DNA of 64,000 nucleotides from Entoloma clypeatum (taxonomy: Eukaryota; Basidiomycota; Agaricomycetes; Agaricales; Entolomataceae): positions 4,945,891-5,009,890 of the forward strand of contig OY751492.1 in the NCBI GenBank assembly GCA_963565915.1, read 5' to 3'. The notes below the pieces were generated by a model that saw only the letters and a list, made by a program, of their open reading frames with translations, was not told where the DNA came from and ran no database searches. A program made the translations under genes and the position numbers. Positions 57,401 through 64,000 of this stretch are shown piece after piece; position 1 is the first letter of the stretch; each line of letters opens with the position of its first letter.

Positions 57401-58302
57401 GACGCTGGCAACATGTTTGACATACCTTGGGGGATCCTACTTGAGTTTGGATGGACAGACGTGCCAGAACCTTGAGCCTTCGACATCAGATTCAGAAACA
57501 GCATCGACTCGCAGAGCTGGTGGTTTAGTCGTCGAACCCAAAGATGAAATAAGGCCAAATAAATAGGCAAGCACTCCGTAGAAATGGCTGGACCAAATAT
57601 TGAGCAACCGAATCATGCCAAACCTGGGCTCGTACAGTGGAGTTTCAAGAGTACTGATGAACAAAGTCACAGTCAAACTACTTAATTGATATTTAGTTGA
57701 TATACCACAGAAAAAAAATATGTGGAAGTGAGAAAAGTGTACTAGTCAAGATTGACGTGATAACAGCTATGATCGGGAAGATAGATGGTGTTGGTTTCTA
57801 CATTAAATGAAGCATATCATCAGATACTAGAGTACAAAAAATGAGGGGAGAAACGGACCTTCATCAACGTCGAGGTGATTTTCTTCACATACGACGATCG
57901 GGAAGCCATGCCTTCGCAGCAAATGTACAAGACGGCCCATATTTAGACATACGCGACTGCTCTTGCCGTTCTTGTGCATCTCGTAATAGGCGCTTCGCCT
58001 CTGCACTGGCTTGGGGACTCTTAATATAAGTTAGTCAGCTTGAGGGCGTAGATAGGTGGAATCACACCTCATCATCGCCGCAGACAAGAGCGTTTCGCAA
58101 GGGAGATTTGCAACCCATGTTTCTACAACTCTACATGGACATGACATGTTAGTAAGGTGTTGGGTTATCAGAGCAATCGGTGTATTTTACTTACATATAC
58201 AGAGGGCAGCTTTTGAAGTGGACGTTCACAGCGAAGTTGGAAGTTGAAATCAACGAACATGTTTACTTGCATTGGTGGGTCACATGCCCAAACGACCACT
58301 GC
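57401..58302. other. Divergent promoter region of the transposon
   Basis: Lies between the two outward-facing genes. It may include 5' untranslated exons of either, but no ORF is convincing. Confidence 0.4.
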
Positions 58303-61300
58303 ATGCCACCCCCAAGTCAGCATGGGCCTCAGCGTTGTCCATGGTGTGCCAAGGCTTTTGAAAATGCAACCCGTCTACTCCAGCATATGAACCAGCCCTA
58401 TGCAGCCTGCCGGTTCTATTCCCAGGCCTTAAATTCTACCCAGCCCAACCAACAGCCCCAGATGCACTCAAAATCTGGCCAGCCTCTCTCTCACTTATCC
58501 GAAGCCTCCACGTCTCCAGTTGTGGGGGACATCATATTTCCCAACTCATCCGATTCACCCGCTCTTGATTATGCTGATGAGATCATCGATCCTGACGATG
58601 CCATGAATGTCGACGAAGATTTTGCTGAACAACCTGCTGATGATGGGATTCCAGCATCTCCTGCTGTGGAGAAGTATCCTGGTGCTGCAAAAACATATGG
58701 ACAGGGCCCCACTTTCATGGATACTTTCGACGCAGACAAATATGCTCGCTGCCGCGAAGAATTACTCTACTACCCGTTCGCTTCAGGAGATGAATGGGAA
58801 CTTGCATCGTTTCTGTTGCGTTCTGATCTTAGCCTGTCGACTCTTGACGAATTCCTTGGGCTTGCAATGGTCTGTCGGTAGTCCTCAGATTCTCGCGTCG
58901 TCTGACAGATGTTTTTAGATTCGACAGTTATCATTGTCTTTCAATTCAGGGAAGAACGTTACGCAGCCACACTGAGCTTCTCCCCCCTGTGCCGAAATGG
59001 AAACGCAAAGTTTGCGAAACTCGGTACCCCACGAAGAAGGTGATCAACCTCTTTTATCGTGATCCCCTCGAGTGTCTGCAATCACTCTTGCAAAGTCCAC
59101 TGGTCAAGGACGCCATCAAGTTCACGCCATTTCGACTGTTTAAGGCTGCTGAAAAGGCTGTGCGCATTTACTCAGAGTGGCTATCTGGCAACACGGCGTG
59201 GGCAATGCAGGTATGTGCTATGTTCACTCGAAACTTCCTTACCAATCATATGTTGTCAGGATGAGCTCCCCCCCGGCGCGACACTATTGGGAGCAATACT
59301 CTCATCTGACAAAACCCAAATATCAGCAATGACAGGTCATCGACAAGCTCACCCGCTCTTGATTAGTCTCGCGAACATTGACATGGGGTTTCGGATGAAA
59401 GCCTCGAATCATGCATTTCTCCTTCTCGCCCTCCTTCCAATCCCAAAATTCATCGCGGAAAAGAGTCTCAAAGGTGTTCTAGAGGCCCGTTTAATGCACG
59501 AATGTCTCGACTTCATTTTGGAGCCCCTGAAGAAAGCTGCGCAGATCGGAATTATGATGACAGATCCTATAGGAAATTCTCGCTATTGCTTCACACCCCT
59601 CGCGTCATACATTGTAGATACTCCAGAATCAGCACTCATTGCCGGCGTCGCTGAAAAGACATCATCTGTTACAATGGCATCATATAAGGAGTTTGGTGAT
59701 GCTTTTCTGCCGCGACCCACGAACTGCCATCAAGACATTACAACAACTATCATCTATCAAGACTCGGGTAGACCCTTGGGATCTTCGCGCATACCACAAA
59801 GCTGCTGCCAAGTTGCGTTTTAAACGGCGTTCATCTCCCATTCTGGCGGAATTGGGCACTCTCGGATCCCTCAGTATTCCTAACTCCTGAACCACTTCAT
59901 CATTGGCATAAGGCATTCTGGGATCATGATGCCAAATGGTGTATTTCTGTTGTCGGTGCTGCGAAAATCGATTTTCGATTTTTGGTCTTACATCCCCACA
60001 CAAGCTTCAAGCATTTTTCCAGAGGCATCTCTGCTTTGAAGCAGGTTACCGGGCGTGAGCATAGGGATCTGCAGAGGTACATTGTAGCGGTCGTTGCAGG
60101 AGCAGTTCCCAAGCCCTTTCTTCACACGATCCGTGCCTTGATGGATTTCAGATATCGTGCCCAAGCACAAGAAATCGACGACAAGGCATGCATCAAAATT
60201 CGGGATGCATTGGACAAATTTCACCAACATAAGGATGCTGTCATCGAAGCTTGGCAGCCGCCGTGGAAAAAAAGGGCGCGATAATCAACAACTGTGTATA
60301 TTCCAAAGTTAGAGTTCCTCAGAGTGTCGTCTCCAACATTAACACAAATGGCATTGCAAATCAATGGTCGGCAGATGTTACTGAACACGCACATATAACT
60401 GAGGTGAAGGATCCAGCATGCACCACAAATAACCAGGACTACGAAGGCCAAATATGCCGCTATCTCGATTCGACATGAGAAATGCCGCCAATTTGACATT
60501 GCAACCGCCATACAGCTGGCTGAAACTCCAAGCCTGATACAGTGGGAGGGCAACACCTCAGCCCTCGAACTTATCGATCCCGTTTCGCGTTTGAATGGTG
60601 CTGCCCGTGAGCTCATGGATTATTTTGCTATGGCCGCCGAAATCCAGCAACCTTCGCTTGCAAATTCCCCTTTTCCTTTTCGTACATTTGCTGATGGACG
60701 CATTGCATTTCACCTATCACGCGATCCAAGCTTCAAATGCATGACTGTGGCCAAAGTATCTGGGAATTTTAATCTTCCTGACTTGGAAACATCCCTTGTT
60801 TCGTATATTTCTCAAGTTGCGTCTGGAGTTGATACATTTGCTGTACAGGGGCGACATGTAGCTGGCACCACGGATAACCGTGGCAGAGACCAGGTCCCAG
60901 TGCTACAGCTGGAAGTCTGGTCAAGTTTTCGTTTGCAGTCGAAAGCCTATCACGCACCACATGGACTACTCCCTCCTCAGACAATCAATGCTGGCCCACC
61001 ATGTGATGAATGGCCTTCCGGACATTCTGATGCTGTCATTTTCAATGTTGATCCAGAGCATCAATGGCCATATAGTGGGCTTGAAGGTACGTCCGTTTTA
61101 TGATAATTTCGGCAAATTTCGACTCGATTTCTTCTGCAGGTCATCAGATTGGTCAATTACGACTAATCTTTAGAATCATACCAAAGGAACTTGAAGTGTA
61201 TCTTCCTGATTGCTTTCTCACCTACGTTCATCGGTTTGATATTATGCCACAGATCAATCGAGCCCCTCTCAGGCTTGAGAAATTCAAGGGGCCAGTTTCC

Positions 61301-61500
61301 AGAGCCAGCCACGTCCATGGTTTGTTCTCAAACGTGCTATGAAGACTGATGGCATGTCTATTGGAGGACTAATACCACTTCGGCAGATCCACGCTCTTGC
61401 AAACTTGGTTCCTGTTTCGGCACCAAAGCTCAACGGCAACTCAGTCAAACTACCTCTCTTACTTACAATACAGAATTCTGGCTGAACAAATACTTTGAGA
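58303..61500 (+). pseudogene. Plavaka-like transposase with C-terminal DUF6830-like region, frameshifted
   Basis: ATG at 58303 opens with a Cys/His finger (CPWCAKAFENATRLLQHM, then C). After an intron near 58862-58918 the core follows: VPKWKRKVCETRYPTKKV, a second intron near 59211-59260, then LPPGATLLGAILSSDKTQIS, the Plavaka-type block, and GNSRYCFTPLASYIVDTPES. Frame changes without splice signals occur near 59710, 59818 and 60270 (in a run of A) and near 61470. The later part (FADGRIAFHLSRDPSFK, then LPPQTINAGPPCDEWPSGHS and VYLPDCFLTYVHRFD) matches the long C-terminal extension often seen in this transposase group, which I recall as DUF6830. As read, it cannot make a full protein. Homopolymer assembly errors are an alternative for two of the breaks. 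Confidence 0.78.
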
Positions 61501-61659
61501 AAGAAATGTTCTATGCACTAGACTAATATGTTTATGGTAGTGTTGGTATGACTCCTTAGTATACTATGCAAATGAATTTATGATGTCCAGATCTGAAATG
61601 AGGTGATTAGGATGCAAAAAAAAAGTTACCAACTTGGGTGCAGTCAATATGGTCTGAGG

Positions 61660-61843
61660 CTTCAGGTGCTATGCCAACTCCCAGATTACAGCACGTTCAT
61701 GCTATGATACTATAGGACTACATCTTTACTACATCTTGCTACAGCTCCAAGTGTGCTGCTATGAGATGCTATGGCACTACACCACACTACAAGTTTAGGA
61801 GTGTTTGCTACAGTGTGCTATAAGCCCAAATCAGGGTTTGCTG
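61660..61843. repeat. Right subterminal repeats of the Plavaka-like element
   Basis: GTGCTATGCC, CATGCTATGATACTATAG, GTGCTGCTATGAGATGCTATGG and CAGTGTGCTATA occur in inverse orientation to the left-end copies. Confidence 0.75.
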
Positions 61844-61845
61844 AT

Positions 61846-62277
61846 TGCATCCAAGTCCGATAAGGCGGAGCATTGGTCCTCCGCTCTTGTCAGATATGCG
61901 ATCCGCAAAGCGTGCTGCGCGTCCACTCTTCATGAAAGATAAGGCCCAATAAATTTTAGAGTGGTCGTCTGCGAACTGTTCCGGAGCCAGCCCATAAACA
62001 ATTCACAGGAGTTTAGAAAGGTCCAGCCATTTGCGCGCGATCCGTCGAAGTCTGACGGATTGGTGGGTTTTGCTTGACGCACGCCCGGATTGGCCGGAGC
62101 GAGCGGAGCAGGTGGAGGTGCGGGTGCGGGAGCAGGTGGGATAGGTGGCGGAGCTGGGGCAGGAATTGCGTTGAAGGCGAGGAGGAGTTGGTCAAGTTGA
62201 GTAGAGATATCAGCGAGAGTTTGACGTTGTTCCTGGAACTCGTGCTCGAGCTGTTCAAGGCGATTGGGGTCGTCCAT
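61846..62277 (-). pseudogene. Gypsy gag N-terminus (5' part of the split gag gene)
   Basis: ATG at 62277 (MDDPNRLEQLEHEFQEQRQT) is followed by a Pro/Ala-rich linker and the capsid-like KPTNPSDFDGSRANGWTFLN. A frame change near 61940 precedes DHSKIYWALSFMKSGRAARF. The block stops at the transposon junction and continues at 54259. Confidence 0.85.
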
Positions 62278-62440
62278 TACTATACGTGGAGCAGAATCAC
62301 CGGTTACAGAGAGGTAATTAGAAGAACTGGAAGGGGTGTGAGATGCTATTGGAGTCGGACGCAGACGAAGCTACTCCAAAGCGCGGAATCGTGACAAACG
62401 ATGCAATCGGACCCGGTCCACTTAGATGAGAACTTTCTAC

Positions 62441-62887
62441 TGTAAGGGTGACCTTACGATCCAAGACTCCAACTCAGATACTTGCAAGGGAGATCCGAAG
62501 TTTAGATTGAGCAGTCTGATAACTAATACAACCACATACCTTGCAAGGGAGATCCGAAGAGAAAGTTCTAAGGATTCCCTTGCAAGCCAGTTAGATAAAT
62601 AGTAAAGTGAGATATGAAATAAAAGATAAAATGAGACATATGAATGATGAGTAATGGTTGGGAGTAGGGATGGGGGATGAATGGAAACAAGATGAATGAT
62701 AGTACCTGCGATCCGACGTGCAGAGGAGTGGAGGGGCGCGGAGTCGTCAGATGTGGAGAGGTGCGGAGAGGTGAATAAGATGTCGGAGGCAACGGATACG
62801 ATCAGAGGGGCATCGGAGGACGTCGGAGGACGTCGGAGATGGTGGAAATGAAAGGAAAGGGAAAGTGCAAAGTGGTTGCCCCTTACA
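62441..62887 (-). repeat. 5' LTR of the gypsy element
   Basis: 447 bases, same ends as the 3' LTR. The 163 bases between it and gag form the leader. I could not identify a convincing tRNA primer site there. Confidence 0.93.
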
Positions 62888-62892
62888 GTTTG

Positions 62893-63838
62893 TTTTTGTT
62901 CCATGTGCCTAATTGCACTTGAGATTTCCATCGGTGGGCTCTGGGGCAACCCTCATGGCCGAGGTTCGACAGGTTCAGACCTCAGGTTCTGGTTCTACCA
63001 CCCTCAGAACCAGGACCTCTGTATCAGGTCCGGTTCCCCTCAACGACAAACCTGCCACCTAGAACCTTGGGTTCGGTTCGAGTTCGGACCTGATTCGCGA
63101 GGTTTGGGAACCGGACTTTGGCCAGTTTTAGTACTGGCACACGAGACGAGTCTTAACGGGAGAGAACGGGTTAAGCTCTCTGATTCGAAAAAAACCACTG
63201 ATACAAACACAAGTACAGACTTAAATACTGGGAAAGTGAGACAAGGAAAAGATAAGAATAGAAACAATAGAGATGCGGCTCAATAGCACATGGGATGGGT
63301 GACAATCATCACACTATGCTTACTTATTGGTTACCGTCCCCACAGGGCCTTATTCTACCATGCTACTCATACCGCGGTCCCTGCTTAGCAGTAGTGGTTA
63401 CCCCTTGTACCTAGTACAGACCAGACTGCGATCGGGCGCCGGTATATAAATTGAGGTTTAAAAAAAAATTAAAAACTGGTCACATTGTGACCGCTGGTGA
63501 CCACCTCTCTCTTCCTCTCACAACCACTGGGCTCTGGCAACCTCGATTCGAAATGTGTGAGCTTATGTAATGACCAAACTGCGTTTTCTGTGGCAAATCC
63601 TCACGATCGATGTTCCTCTCGCGTTCTTCTCCTTATTTCGATGCCCCCGCACGACAAATAAGTTCGGAACTACTATTATATGTCCAGGTAAAGTACAATT
63701 ACAACCAGGTTGCAGCTTAGTTAATGGTATAATAGCATTTCATCGTCACTATCATCCTCCTCAGGTCCATCCATGCTTCCAGATGCCTCGCCACTGCCTT
63801 GATCAGGCTGTGAGTTGGTTCCAACTCCCCCTCCCTAG
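62893..63838. other. Intergenic with GGTTC-rich repeats
   Basis: 62945-63130 is rich in GGTTC/GGACC words (GGTTCAGACCTCAGGTTCTG). The rest shows no gene. A TATATAA box and an eight-A run lie near 63443-63468. Confidence 0.5.
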
Positions 63839-64000
63839 CCTAATGAATCGTTCTATTGCGTCTTGCAGCAACCTTGAGGGCCTTGTTTGGAAGTTTGCTC
63901 TTCAGAGGTATCTTCCCATCTGTGTCCCACTGCCGATGCCATTCGAGTTGAAGCTCCAGCTCCACCACCAAGAACCTCCTATTCACAAGCTCCTCAGCCT
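63839..64000 (-). CDS. Partial hypothetical protein, C-terminus, cut by the window end
   Basis: From the window edge the minus strand reads EELVNRRFLVVELELQLEWH followed by RQWDTDGKIPLKSKLPNKAL and ends with a stop at 63841-63839. Further acidic coding-like sequence (GSMDGPEEDDSDDE) lies beyond it and could be a last exon. The family is not recognised. Confidence 0.35.

Larger units (their letters stand above)
54262..61843. mobile_element. Plavaka-like DNA transposon inserted in the gypsy gag gene
   Basis: The ends read CAGCAGAATCTGG at 54262 and, on the other strand, CAGCAAACCCTGA at 61843. These are short imperfect inverted repeats flanked by AT on both sides (54260-54261 and 61844-61845). 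Excising the element with one AT joins gag in frame (G-C-N-V-D-F-R-A-V-F). Both termini carry many copies of CATAGCAC / GTGCTATG. Two genes diverge from the middle: a transposase-like pseudogene (58303-61500, plus) and a second gene (54760-57400, minus). Because it sits inside a recent gypsy copy, it must be younger than that insertion. Confidence 0.88.
50203..62887 (-). mobile_element. Ty3/gypsy chromovirus-type retrotransposon split by a DNA transposon
   Basis: LTRs at 50203-50636 and 62441-62887 are nearly identical, with ends TGTAAGGG and CCCTTACA. The 5-base duplication GTTTG flanks them at 50198-50202 and 62888-62892. Subtracting the insertion at 54262-61843 leaves about 5.1 kb with minus-strand gag, RT, RNase H, integrase and a C-terminal chromodomain. 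The protease region and the first catalytic Asp of integrase are missing, and several frameshifts are present. The element is therefore defective although its LTRs suggest recent insertion. Confidence 0.93.

Overview
This window looks like an accessory, transposon-rich segment of a mushroom-forming basidiomycete (Agaricomycetes) genome. The reasons are short introns of 50-65 bases that restore reading phase, Plavaka-type DNA transposases, Ty1/copia and chromodomain Ty3/gypsy retrotransposons, OTT_1508-like deaminase genes, and a near absence of housekeeping genes. The only recognisable core-cell sequence is a broken piece of the autophagy gene ATG22. Everything here was read by eye from the sequence; family names come from remembered motifs, not from searches.

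Layout. 1-2.4 kb: weak hypothetical ORFs and the ATG22 fragment. 2.5-13.5 kb: two diverged deaminase-like genes pointing outward (3.3-5.6 kb minus, 9.6-12.0 kb plus) around a large gene of unknown function (6.3-8.6 kb minus). The block is flanked by a 62-base inverted repeat that is identical in both arms and by a minisatellite lying outside it. 13.9-18.1 kb: a multi-exon Plavaka transposase gene that appears intact. 18.1-25.5 kb: poor in genes, with a small spliced gene, low-complexity DNA and a truncated inverted copia copy. 25.5-31.0 kb: a copia element with both LTRs, a 5-base target duplication and a half-tRNA-type primer site, but internally deleted. 32.3-34.5 kb: a six-exon gene for an RS-rich/coiled-coil protein.

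35.3-45.15 kb is the most unusual part. It holds a four-exon gene for a protein of about 1626 residues with an Ulp1-like cysteine-protease region, followed by three minus-strand Zn2Cys6-like proteins and two plus-strand coiled-coil proteins, bracketed by copies of one short repeat. I recognise no known transposase in it, so it is a candidate undescribed multigene mobile element or selfish cassette. 45.2-46.5 kb is GTCGAC-rich minisatellite, 46.5-47.8 kb a GRF-like zinc-finger gene, and 48.2-48.7 kb a small HTH gene with one frameshift.

50.2-62.9 kb is one nested structure. A Ty3/gypsy chromovirus on the minus strand has 434- and 447-base LTRs and a GTTTG target duplication. It is split inside gag by a 7.6-kb Plavaka-like DNA transposon carrying two divergent genes. 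Removing the transposon and one copy of its AT target duplication rejoins gag in frame. The window ends in repeat-rich intergenic DNA and a partial minus-strand ORF.
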